DNA of 64,000 nucleotides. Origin: Dimorphilus gyrociliatus. Taxonomy: Eukaryota > Annelida > Polychaeta > Dinophilidae. Position 1 is the first letter of the stretch. The number at the start of each line of letters is the position of its first letter. The notes under the pieces are model-generated. The model saw only the letters and a program-made list of their open reading frames with translations, made no database searches and was not told the DNA's origin. The position numbers were made by a program, and so were the translations under genes. The stretch is taken from assembly GCA_904063045.1 (NCBI GenBank), contig CAJFCJ010000001.1, positions 2,425,501 to 2,489,500 of the forward strand, written 5' to 3'. Shown here piece by piece: positions 28,520-51,010 of the stretch.

Positions 28520-30246
28520 ATGAAAAAATCCTCCTCTAGAGACACGAAATCTGCAACGTCGGAATTGGCGAATAATACGCAAGATTTAGGTAAGAATTTC
28601 ACGCTTAAAACCTTAAAGAAACACTTCTGTTTCAAGAATAAATCTCTTAAAAAGGCAATAAATTCATTCAAAAGTTGTAAAGAACGCTAGTAAAATACAC
28701 GAGTTTATAAGTCTAAGGTTGAAGTTTCATATATATCTAACGTGGAAGAAAAAGTTATTAAACATATTTTCTATAATAACGCAGTGGTTTATTTACTGAT
28801 GTTGGTCTTACTACGAAGTATATAGTTTTGACTATCATTGTCTTAAAATTGAAAGGATATACGTAAATTAACGTACCAAACAATAAAATATTGTTAGTAA
28901 ATATTGCCCTAAATCCTTAAGTGAACAGCTCTTATGTGAAGGTGTTGTTGTCGTTATCGTTTCTTAATGGTATCTTATACACATATTTATATTGAAATAT
29001 AAGCATTTTACATATTTTTTGTTACAAATTAATAAACGGACGAAACCGTTAAATGAAATCACAAAAATGCGTCAGGTTGAACGGCTTCTTTAATAGCGAA
29101 AAACGCTAGTTTCTTGTTTTTCTTGTCCATTCTTTTCTTCTATTTTTCAATATTTTTATTTTTAATAGAACACAGATTTATTTTGCTCTTTTTTTTTCAG
29201 AATCTAATGATGATAGCAACGGTAATTAAACTACACAAATTATGACTTTTTTAAAAATATCATCCTATTAATGTCACAATCTGTAATTTATAATCAATAC
29301 TATACTTTTTTCATGTAGCTAATAATCAGGTAACATATCGGGTTATCCAATTTAATAATGGTTCGGAAGTGGAGAACCAGTCGCAAATATTAGGTCAAAC
29401 GGGAATTACGCATGTTCTTCCAGCTGGAAGTTTTGCTAATGGTTCATCAAATTCCCCATCAAATGAAGATGCTTCTAATTCAGCCAGGTTTCTTTTCAAA
29501 TATCTTTAGTTTATATATATTTCATTTTCTTTTGGATAATTAGTATTTATATTACTTTATTGTTCAACTATAGATTTACTTACGTTTCCGGAAGTGGTAC
29601 AGATGCGCAAACAATAGAAAGTCTAGGCCAATTACAGACTGCTCAGGGTCCTTATGTTGTTATGATGAGTCATCCAGATGTTATACAGGCTTCTAGAAGT
29701 ATAGCGCCCAGGTAACTTTTATTGAACTGTGATTTGTAAAATTCAGTTTGAAGTATTATTTAAATATTTTAAATAATTGATTAAAACCAAATTGACTTAT
29801 AATTAATGCAAATTTATTCATTTTGATTAATTTCTATGAAAATTAACTATAGATCCGGAAACCGATCGTCGGGTGGCGATATAAAAACTTCCAGGGACGA
29901 AAGAAGACGAGCTACCCATAATGCTGTCGAAAGAAGGAGAAGAGATAAGATCAATAATTGGATCGTTCAACTTTCGAAACTCATTCCTGATTGTGCTGTT
30001 GACGGAATGAAAGGCGGTCAAATGTCAGCTCAGAGTAAAGGAGGAATTCTGGCCAAGGCTTGTGATTACATCAATGAACTACGTACTAAAAATGAAAGAT
30101 TGGTTGAATCTCTACACGAAGTGGAAAGGTTCAACACGAATCGAGACGCATTAAGGGACCAATTCGAGGAATTAAAAACAGAAAATGCTATGCTCAGACA
30201 GAGTTTATCGGAAGCTGGTATTGCTGTACCAGAATCTCACTTCTAA
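28520..30246 (+). CDS. USF1: upstream stimulatory factor, bHLH-leucine zipper
   Basis: E-box binding transcription factor of the USF1/USF2 family; the gene symbol stands for the single invertebrate USF. Exons 28520-28589, 29201-29221, 29319-29487, 29574-29711 and 29853-30246 encode 263 residues. The USF-specific region (VTYRVIQFNNGSE and, further on, GPYVVMMSHPDVIQ) is followed by RSIAPR. The basic helix-loop-helix has basic region RRRATHNAVERRRRDKIN with H-E-R contact residues and helix 2 QSKGGILAKACDYINEL, then a leucine zipper to the end. Exon 2 is a 21-nt microexon (ESNDDSN); its phase 1 on both sides fits both neighbours. Introns vary from 86 to 611 nt. The promoter contains CACATG sites, compatible with autoregulation. 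Confidence 0.95.
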
Positions 30247-31173
30247 CAACTACTTGTACATATTTGACTTTCTAGCTTTTTGCCTATCGAAATTCCGTAA
30301 CATTGAAAAAAAAAGTGAAGGAGCCTTTTTCATTTTTTTCTGTTAAGCTCATTTGTTTCATATAGTGCTTCTCCGTTATTAAAAGTCTGTAGTAAGTAAA
30401 GGATAAAAGAAACGCCTTGATTGGATAATTTGAAAAATTTAATTATAAAATTCTAAAGTTAAGGTAAAGGAAAGCGTAAAAACAACGCTACACTTTTTAA
30501 TTGCTAGACAAAAAAATTTATCATCTACATTTTCATCATTTTATCTGTTAATACATTTTTCATACAATTCAAAAAAAGAGCGCCAAGTTATTTTCGTAAA
30601 TTGATTAATTCACCTTAGTTACCAAATTAACATTTTATATCATAAACATGGCTCAATTCTATCTAATTGGAATTTAGTTTTAAATATAATTTCGTAAAAT
30701 AATAAAAGTTGAAGGCCAATACAAAATAGCAACGATTGGTGTTTTGTATAGTGTGAATTGCTAACGTTATTTCCTCTTTGTCAATGGTTAAGTTTCCATA
30801 ATGTTTGAAGTAAGTGAATATAATATTAAATTGTAGTTTATCTAGAAAGAGCGTTTGAAAAATTTTACTACCTTTTTTTGGATTAATTATATCTAAATCA
30901 TCCTATTATTTGTCTAAAGTAAATATACAAGTCACATAGAGGATGACCAGAATATCTAATCATAAAAAAGGTAGTAATTTGAACAATATTATTAGTTTTA
31001 GGAATATAGTTTTCTATTACATGATTAGTGACATTTCTCAAGCTTTTAAAACAATCACGTGGTCCAAACTTAGCTGAATATTTTTGAATATATTAATAGG
31101 TCATTAAGTTATAAAAATTCGTTACATAAACCATAAGATTTATGTAGGTATGAAATTTTGTTCCTGAATATAG
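30247..31173. other. USF 3' UTR and upstream region of the STAND gene
   Basis: No firm coding exon. A 9-nt candidate first exon, ATG TTT GAA at 30801-30809 followed by GTAAGTG, would splice in phase to the STAND gene exon at 31174; it is too short to trust alone. Confidence 0.4.
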
Positions 31174-34172
31174 AAATACAAAAGCCATGTTCGTGCTATA
31201 AAATCAAACAACAATTCAAGACCGAATTCAAGCACATTGAATGAGGATGTTAGAAGAGAGAATGACTCAACAGACATTGACGTAAGTTGTGCCTCTACTA
31301 ATATTTGTTTGAATCAAAAACGATAACTTTAATTGATTAATCCAATTAGGAAAAAATAAAGCAATTTTGGTCAAAAGTTGATGAGCAATGTTTAAGATAC
31401 GAAAAGGAACAAACAGAGACAAAACCCATCGAGAGAAAGAATGGAGGATTTAGGGTTGTTAGGTTATTCGTTTCGTCAACATTTGTAGACTTCAATTCCG
31501 AAAGAGAGATTCTTGTTAAGAAAACATTTCCCGCATTAAAAGAATGGTGCGAAAAACAAAGAATACGTCTGTTTGAATGCGATTTAAGGTGGGGTGTGCC
31601 GAGGGATTCAACGACTAGAACAACGTTGCTAACATGCTTCGAGGAATTAGATAGATGTCGAGAAGCCCAAAAAAACCAGCCTGTCTTTTTAAATTTGACT
31701 GGAGATAGATATGGTTGGATTCCAGGTATGGATGATATTTCTCAAGATATTCAGGAAAAATACGAATGGCTTTATGGATCATCCATCACCTTTATGGAAG
31801 TACTACATGCCGCTTACAGAAACAAAAATCCCAATGCTGCATTTTTTATAAGAGATAGTTCGTTTTTAAAAGAGTTACCATCAGACCTCAATCATAGATT
31901 TCGACAGGATGATGAATTTAGCAGAAGACAAATTCAGGTAACATTCTAAATCTGAATTTTTAATAAGAATAATAATATTCTGTCCTTTAATTTTCAATTT
32001 TAGTTGTATAAAGAAAACGTTAAAAAACGCTTCCCCGATCAAGTTTTCACGTACAAACCGGAAGTTGAGAGTGTAGATAAAACTTCTAGTCAAGTCAAAT
32101 TGACCAATTTGGAAGAATTTTCCAATCAGGTTCTTACATTTTTTAAAAGTGCGATATCAAAAATATATCCGCTGGAAGAGGTCCAACCGGAAGTTGAAGT
32201 AACCCTTATGGATAAATTGGAAGAGGAACAAAATTTATTTATTGACTATAAAACTGAATTAGTCTTTGGAAGACAAATTGAAATAGATAAACTCAAAGAT
32301 TGTTCAAATGATAATTTTCAAAAAGATTGTTTATCTGAATACGGAGGAAAAAATGATGATAAGTCTTATGAAGGTATAAATTTAATCAACAATAGGGAAA
32401 TAGAAAATTAACAAATACATTGCATCTCATTTCAGAATTGAAAGAAAAATTCAAATCATCAGATGACGATGAACTATTGAAATTAATTCTTGCTGAGCCT
32501 GGTATGGGAAAATCAGCAGTTTTAGCTAAACTAGTCCAAAAAATACAAGAGAATGATGAAAATGATTTGTTTTATCATTTTGTTCCTGTGTCTGCAACTA
32601 CTAGAGAATCTTCTATAATAATAAAAAGAATGTTATCTTTTTTTATAAAAGATGAAAAGGGTAACTTTTAAGATTGTAATCGTTAAATTATCAATTTTAA
32701 TCATCTTATTTTAATAAAAGAATTAAAAATCCTGGAAGAGAAACTCCCAGAAGAGATGATAATTTCATTATTGGCTTATCTTCGAAAGAATCCTGTTAAG
32801 AAAAGAACGTACATACTAATTGATGCTGTAAACGAGGTAATTATTAATTATTGTATGTTATTAGATTTGTACAATTCTTTATTAAAGATGCGCTCATCGG
32901 GATCACATGAACATTTGAATTGGTTACCTCCGACTTTTCCAAAGAATATTCACTGTTTGGTTAGTTGTAATACAGTTCATCAACACACTCTAAGGAAATT
33001 AGCGGCCAAGCAACCTCTTGTTTTTTCGCTTACGCCCTTGGATAAAGAGAGTGTCTTGAATATAATCGACTATTATTTGGGAATGTTCAATAAGAAATTG
33101 GATAGCCATCAGAAACAGTTGTTAAGCGAAAATGACGGAGCGTCAACTCCATTATGGCTGAGACTTGCTTGCGAAGAGCTAAGAATCTATGGGGATTTTA
33201 ATACTCTTTCGAAAAAAATTGAGTTACTTCCAAACGACCTAAAAACGTTAATTGAAGATATCTTAAAAAGACTTCAAACTGAGGCAGCAATTGAAAATCG
33301 CAAAGCACTAAATGGTACGCTATGTCTTTTGTACGCTGCTAGAACTGGACTATCGGAAGATGACATTCCTGTGCTGTTAGGTTCAGAAAATGAGCCAATA
33401 GCCCCACTCGTATGGGCAGAAACAAGGAGACTGTTGAAACAATTTCTTCGTATTATTTACGAAACGAGAACTGGTTACGAAAGAATAGATTTTATCCACG
33501 ATTCAGTAAGATTAGCTGTTAAATCAGTTCTTCTACCGGAGAGCAAAGATACCATTAAATGGCACTATAAATTGGCTAATTTCTTATTAAATGATGCCAA
33601 GAAGGCTCCATTTAGTGTCGACGAAATTCCCTATCACCTGGAGGCCTCGTATCAAAGAGGGAAATTATTAGATTTCATGAGAAAGAATCCATTATCACAA
33701 CGTATACCAACGTACGACAGGGCTCAATATGTCAATGTAAATAAGAATAATAGCCTTACTATAGATATTATAAAATTTTGTTGTTTTTTCTAAACAGAAT
33801 CTCAAATGTACTTCATTCGTTCACTCCAACTTATCTAAAGTTAAAAGTCATTCGGAGATAGAGATGACAGTCTGTCATATCTGCCAAACTGGTATGAAAG
33901 GTGGATTAAACCCGATATTTAATAGACCAACAGAGGCATGTTATATTTGCGGTCAGTGGTTAGGTTCAGGTCATCTGAATAAGAATAAAATATATATGTG
34001 CATGCAGCATAGTAATATGTATAGACATAATTGCGTTCTTTGCAACTCATTCCAAGGTTCTATGAAACAAAAGGATAATAATTTGTATGTTTGTCATCAA
34101 TGTACTTTTGGTTATAAGTATAATCTATGCAATTATTTGGATACTACAAATGAATCGGTTGAAGAATCGTGA
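31174..34172 (+). CDS. STAND ATPase: DUF4062-NACHT with cysteine-rich zinc-binding tail
   Basis: Signal-transduction ATPase related to the TEP1/NWD1/TTC41 group. Exons 31174-31281 (start uncertain), 31350-31937, 32004-32373, 32436-32660, 32721-32836, 32888-33736 and 33798-34172 give about 876 residues. DUF4062 domain: VRLFVSSTFVDFNSEREIL, FECDLRWGVP, LNLTGDRYGWIP. NACHT: Walker A EPGMGKSAVL (near residue 376), Walker B TYILIDAVNE, then LNWLPPTFPKNI and a winged-helix-like region with YERIDFIHDSV. The 51-nt segment 32837-32887 is treated as an in-frame intron because it interrupts the Walker B to LxWLP spacing. The last ~100 residues hold pairs CHIC, CYIC, CMQH, CVLC and CHQC, a multi-zinc ribbon or LIM-like fold. 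No WD40 or TPR repeats follow, unlike related family members. Such proteins oligomerise on a trigger; trigger and output are unknown. Confidence 0.8.
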
Positions 34173-35049
34173 AAAATCAATTAAAATAAAATTATTCCAA
34201 TCCTAAACCCAACTAAAATTATATAGTTCAGGTGTTACATACCAAGTATAATATATATTAATAACGAACTATTGTAACAAATCAATGTGCGTGTTAGAAA
34301 TTTCTATGTTCTTAGTTATTGTTTCTATAGGATAAATTTAAAAAAAAAAGACTAATTAGAGTACAAGCTTATTTTTATATTGACACGTGTGAATAATAAT
34401 TATGATGTTTATTATATGTTAAAAATAATTTATGAAATATTTTTGTCATCGTGATAAGCTATTATTGCGCATATCTGTAATCTATAATCTCTATATTATA
34501 TAGTATATATATATGTATATACTAATATATTCTTATCTAACTATTTATTGTATATAACTTTTAAGAAACAACAACAGTAAAACGAAGGCCGGAAGTAAAT
34601 TTTCCCCTGAAGAAACTAGCTCGTTAACTATCTATATGTGACCTAATGAAGTTTTCAAGGAATTAGATTACCTATTCCTCCCTCCTTTTCTCCCTATTTT
34701 TATTTATTTTTTATATGGCTCTTTTCTTGGAATTCTTACGAAAATGTCCCTAAATTGTCTTTATTAACTTTTCGAAATATTTTATTAACTAAATTTAGAA
34801 TTAACTTACACAAGTTTTTTTTCTATAATTCGAATGTAAATCGAAAATCGGAACGTTATCCTATGAAATTTATAAATCATGTGACTGAATCACGTGATAT
34901 GAGAATTGGACGCGTTATTGATTATGCAGCGTCTGTCTACCGTCTAGTTTCAGCAATTCTATCAAAAATCGACGTAATTTTTTACAAATTCCAATAAGTT
35001 AAAGATTTTCAAAGAAATAAGAGTTTAAAGGTTATGACAGAACCTAGGT
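34173..35049. other. intergenic, upstream of kinesin light chain
   Basis: AT-rich. The ETS-type octamer CCGGAAGT at 34589-34596 lies about 450 bp before the proposed start codon and may mark the promoter. No coding exon is supported. Confidence 0.45.
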
Positions 35050-45662
<10,613 letters not shown>

Positions 45663-46532
45663 GAACAATGTGCTCTAGCTCTTCTTTTGTATAATCATTC
45701 CATATCCGAAACATCATTTAAAAAATTGATCATTTCTTTTTTGTTCTATATTTATTCCATATCGTTTAATTTTTTTTTTGGTTTCTTTTTCGCTGCCAAG
45801 AAAGAAAGATGGGAAAACGAAAAAAAAAATATATTCAAACCTTAATTTGCTTGTATTTAAGAAAATAATCCATTTGGAGAAAAATTAAGAAAAAAAGGAG
45901 AATATGTTTTATTTTTTTTGTCAGATGTTTGCAAATGTTCATATAAATATTTATATATATAATTATTTATTTATGAAAACAAATCCAGTAACAAAAGCCA
46001 ACTAAGTAATATTTAAACGTGCTGCGCGCTCTGTCTATATATATATATATGTATTTATCGATATCTCTTTATGAGATCTCTTTTCTCTCTTATTACATCT
46101 CGCTTTTATCGTCGATTAGACTTGATTTGTGGAAAGACATTTGTGTTATTTTTATTTTTTTTGTCGACGAAAACGAAATAAAAAATCCTAGTCAAACATT
46201 TAAAAAAATAATAAAAATTTCTAATAAAAAAAAGTCATTGAAATCTCCCTTTTTGTTTTTTTTTTTTTAAAAAAAAAGTTACAATTCTTTTTAACGGTTT
46301 CAATTTTCTTTTTTTATATAATTCAAGCACACAAAAACAAAACAAAAAAAATTAAAATTAATGAACCTTATAGAAAAATATAGAAAGGAAAAAAAAACGG
46401 ATCACAGCAATTTTATTGCACAAGTTTTCTTTTTATGTATAAATAACATTAGTATATATTTATATAAAATTTGGAAAAATAGTGGGAGTCTTTTTTTTTT
46501 TATAAAAACAAAAATTATCATAGAAATTGTTG
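45663..46532. other. convergent 3' region, KLC and SAM gene
   Basis: About 870 bp of T- and A-rich sequence between two convergent stop codons, probably 3' UTRs. Long homopolymer runs, no coding exon. Confidence 0.55.
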
Positions 46533-49157
46533 TTAAACAATGTATATATCAAAATTATCGTGTCTAAAGCGCATTTGGGCTTCTTGTAATATACGAATTC
46601 GAGGACCCATAGGTATTCCTATCTTACTTAGTCTTTCTTCCGTCATGTATGGTAACTCTAACATTCCTATACCTTCTTTGGAAAAGTTTTCAATGTATTT
46701 CTGTTAAGGGAGATAAGAATAACAAATATTAGTAATTAATTATGCTAATTTATTCATATGGATAAATTATTTTCTTTGAAAATATTTTCATTTCAGGTTC
46801 GGAATTTTTCAATCAAAAGCTGAGAAAAAATGTTTATTGTATGCTCTTTTATCCTTTCATGTCAAAGTAAAGAGGCTGAAGGCTAGGGGAGGGTATTTTC
46901 TTATTCTCTTTTCGACTTTTAATAGCTGAGAAATAAGGTATCAGAACGAATCATTACGCTTTTCTACCTTTAATAACTAACCCTTTAACCCTCGACCTAT
47001 CCCTCCCACCAGTTCTCACAATTGTTAAGTCTTATAACACCGTAGAAGAAATTGATCCTTACCTCGTAGCCCAAATTCTTTAAAAATAACTTGAGTAATG
47101 GCGGCTCTTCACCAAAAAATTTGGTTAGTTTGTCAACTCTCTTTGGGTTTGTCATGGTTGGTACCCACCCTCGAAATCTGTTCCAATCGTTAACTTCCGG
47201 TTGGTTATAAGAATTATTGTTTGGGGTATTAGCATGACTTTGTTGAGGATATTTGGCGTTTGTGTGAGCGTGTCTCTGTTTTTTTACTTCGACAAGATCG
47301 CTCTTAATTGATTCCATATCACGATAGAGGGCACTATGCGCTCTCATCTCTGATGAAAGATGAGCGACGCTTCTTGCCAAAGTGACTACGTGAGATTCAA
47401 GACGTGTGAACCTTTTATTAATATGCTTGAACTGATGTGAGGAAGCGGAATGTCCTGCTCTACGATGGTGACCTCTACCTCCTTTCCTGCCGCTAACTGA
47501 TGAGGCGGAACTCAACGACCTCCTCGAATCTACGTGCCTAAGCAATTGGCCGTACATCTGTTCCAAACCTTTCACCTGCTTTTTAAGGTCTCTGTCATCT
47601 CGAGCTCTTCGTATAACTGGTATCTCAGGAGTCTCTGGAGGTGTAGAGCCTGGCGGTGGTGTCAACGGTGGTGTGTTGGACGACAAAGCGGGAAGCGGAG
47701 GTGTTACTGACCGGGAAGAGTCGATATCATCATTTTGAGCTTTATGCAGAGGACCTCTATTAAGTGGTTGAGCTCTAGTCAATGAATTTTCTCTAGAACC
47801 AGTAGCAGGCGACCTCCATTTATTATTACTTGGTCGGCTGTCCACCCGACTTTCAGGTAACCCGTTGAAGTTTGATCGAATGATATTTTTTCTCAACTGC
47901 GGTGATTTGGCCGGAGAAACTGGTCGATGCTGTATTGGTAACTCAGATGGGGGTGAGCGAACTAGATCTTCACGTTTGGGAGAAGGAGGCGGGTGCCTGT
48001 TGTAATGCATATCTGGGGGAGGCCTTGACGGTGGCCTTTCAACTCTCTGAGTTTGTTGTACTGGTATAGGCGTTCCTGCGTAAGGTTGTCTCATGTATGC
48101 TTTCACCTGATGCCCTCCGGGACTATCGGATTGAGAATTTCTACTAGGAGAAGTACTCTGACCAGGAGGAGGAGTCCTCGGTGGATGCTGCGAATAAACT
48201 GTTGGAGGGGTTTTTGAGGGCATTTGTTGATTTTGTTCAAATCTCGATTGAGTATAACTTCCCCTATTATATAACTTATTGCAGACATTTCGAAGATCAT
48301 CGTTATTGCTGTCGCTGTTCAAAAGGAATATTTTATTAAATAAAAGGAAAAGGAAAACATTCAAATCTATAGTTCAATTCGTCAATTGACGAATCAGAAA
48401 TCAATTTAGTCCTATATAATCTTGTTGACATTTGTCTACTTATAGCAATAAATGCTACTTAAAGAATTAATAGTGCAATAATTAAATCTCTCTTCTACCT
48501 AAACCGCACACCATTCCCCACCCCTCACCCACCCACCTCTACCCGTTCAACACCCCTATAAATACAATTCCCATAATGCCAAATAAACACTACACACACA
48601 AGTATGAAAATAGATTAAATGAGTTTTATGACCCTAGAATTATTATAGCATTATAGAATAACAACATAGAAAACCTATTCAACTATAAGTACTAATAGTT
48701 AATCATATTTCAAATAGTAAGGGCGGAGAAAGAGAGTGGATGAGGTTTTGGGAGGGCGGGCAGAGGAAAGAGATAGAGAGACAGATAGACAGACAGACGG
48801 GAGACAAATAATGTACTATTAGTCAATTATGAAGTTTATATATATACTAAAACTTTAATAGCAGTAATAAATCGAATTGAAAAAGGAAAGATAATAAGAA
48901 AGATCAGTATCTGTGTTTTTTATAGCATGCCATTTTCTATTACCTATGAAAATATTAAGAATTGAATTAGAATGATATAAATAAACCTGATAATTAAAAT
49001 ATGCTAATATTAATTTAGACATTTTCCATAGAAGGATTACTTGATTTCATAGCACAGTGTTAATAAACTTCTTGAAGATAGAAAGAAGAGAAGAATGGGG
49101 AATAAATTTTTTATTGATATTCTATTAAAATTACATTTTTCTTTCTTTTTCTCAATT

Positions 49158-49206
<49 letters not shown>

Positions 49207-51010
49207 TAAAGGATTTTTAATAGCTTTTTTCTCTATTTAACGTGCTCTTTATAAGAAAAATTGTCATTTCTTACTTTTGATTATTAGGATTATTTGAATT
49301 TGTTTGAACTGATGGTGGTCGAGACATTCTGGGTGGCAAGGCTGGGCTATACTGAGGTGGATGTCTATAGCTCGGTGTTGGTTTTCTGTCTTGTAGCTCC
49401 TCTGCCTCTTGTTGGAAGGCGCTGTTTACGTGTCCATTCATTTGGCCTCCTGTTTCGTTGAGCAAAGCGACTAGGTGTTGTCGTACGGCTCCCTGAACCT
49501 CTTGGCTGGGTGAAGAATAATCTGGTAATTTCTTTAGAGGTATGCTGTCGCGTCGAGGGGGTGGAGGTGGCAAGGAACTCGAAGTAACCAACGATGACGT
49601 CGTAGATCTCACCAACCTCAAATCCGGTGGTCTCTGCTACAATTAAATAAGTATTAAAAAACTATGCCAAGTGATGGATGAAGGATAGCAAGTAGCTGAC
49701 GATAAGAAGGACAATATTTGATGGAAACATAAACGTGTACACTCTCTCTTTTAACGAACGCATTCAGGCGTCTTTTCCCAAAATCACGCACGCATTCGTG
49801 TTTACGGTTGGCCTTTATGCTTGAAAGAGTCTACCCCTTTTTCAACGTCGCTTTATTAACCGAAAATTGGTTTAATTGAAGAAATTAAAAGGCGAAAATT
49901 CTTTACCTAGGTGTGATATTTTAAAGTCTATTCAAGTTTAAAAGGTTTAAACGAAGAAGAAATGAATAGTTAGTTAGTTATATATAGTTTAGCTAGCTAG
50001 CTAGCTGGTTAGATTGATAGATAGAGTCTATGTAAAATATAGAATATTGAACAGGCTCTTATCACGTTTTATCTATTAACTTATAAAATAATATGTCAAT
50101 CTTGCACCTGAATTTAGTGCTCTGTTCAAAGTTTTTAACTAGAACTAAATATACGAACCGAATAAGCCATTGGAATAATATTTACAACTAAGTTTCTTAG
50201 ACTATGAATAACGTATGTGTAAATATGACTAAGTAGTAAACATTTCTTTCTCTCTCCCCTTCCCCCGCCCTCTCTCTCTCTCTCTCTTTCAAAATTTTTA
50301 TTAAATACTCTTTCCTTCCTTCCTCTCTCTCTACCTTTCTCTGCTTTCCTATTCTCTTTCGCTCTTAATCGATTGCTTTTATACCAGTTTACTATTTTCT
50401 CTTTGAAAATTTGCCCATTATGTAATTAACTATTGTTATTTAAAAGTTTTTATTTACCACCTCAATTAAAAGGAAGGTCTTAATAAGAGTCTCTTTTTTA
50501 CTCCTCTTTTATAACAAAAGAATCAAAGGTCAACGTTATTCTCACCTCTCGTTCACAAATGAAAGAGAGAAAAATACCTAAATGTAACGCCTGATAGAAC
50601 TCAACTATAAAAAAAATAAAGAAATAAATAAACAGATACCTTTTTTGAATAGACGCTGTCTTTAAAGGATCAAAGCCTTCTGACCTTAAGACGCACCTAT
50701 GACATCTCTCTTTCGTAGAGAAAATACTTGGTATATAGGCAACAGACGGATTGGTCGGTTGTGCCGATTTTTTAAAGAATGTTTTACCTTATTCGTAAAT
50801 ATTAAAAAAAAAAAGAAAAGGTTAGAGATTGGGATAAGAAAGTGCCTAAAATCACGAACAACCGAAATATAAACAATAAGGAATAAAGAGATTGCCTTTA
50901 ATGTTTGTTTAAAATAGGCCTACAATAACGTTGAAAACATTAGTAAAACAGTCGACTTGAACAAGGCTGAACAAGCTTACCTCTAACCGCCGGTTTTGAG
51001 TTTGATACAT
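46533..51010 (-). CDS. proline-rich coiled-coil protein with C-terminal SAM domain
   Basis: Unnamed scaffold-like protein of 603 residues from minus-strand exons 51010-50981, 49636-49275, 48314-47063 and 46700-46533. The start exon (MYQTQNRRLE) joins at phase 0 to QRPPDLRLVR. The N-terminal two thirds are Pro/Ser-rich with SH3/EVH1-type ligands (SSLPPPPPRRDS, PPALPPRM-like ALPPRMSRPP, PPLTPPPGSTPPETPE). A coiled-coil or helical region around DRDLKKQVKGLEQMYGQLL and FTRLESHVVTLARSVAHL follows. The SAM domain spans the last intron: FFGEEPPLLKLFLKNLGYE joined to KYIENFSKEGIGMLEL, then TEERLSKIGIPMGPRIRIL. The IPMGPR loop marks a polymerising or membrane-scaffold SAM subtype, but I cannot name the orthologue. 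Introns are long (362-1344 nt). It may be a cytoskeletal or junctional adaptor; that is inference. Confidence 0.75.
49161..49206. repeat. (CT)n microsatellite
   Basis: About 46 bp of CT dinucleotides with one interruption, inside an intron of the minus-strand SAM gene; on that gene's sense strand it reads (AG)n. Confidence 0.9.

Noticed and set aside
31174-34172. Naming the STAND gene NPHP3, TEP1 or NWD1
   Set aside because: It shares the ATPase fold with them, but repeat arrays and long N-terminal parts are missing and the tail is different, so no orthology can be claimed.
46019-46270. 83-codon frame after KLC
   Set aside because: Poly-U/poly-A rich 3' UTR-like sequence with no protein features.
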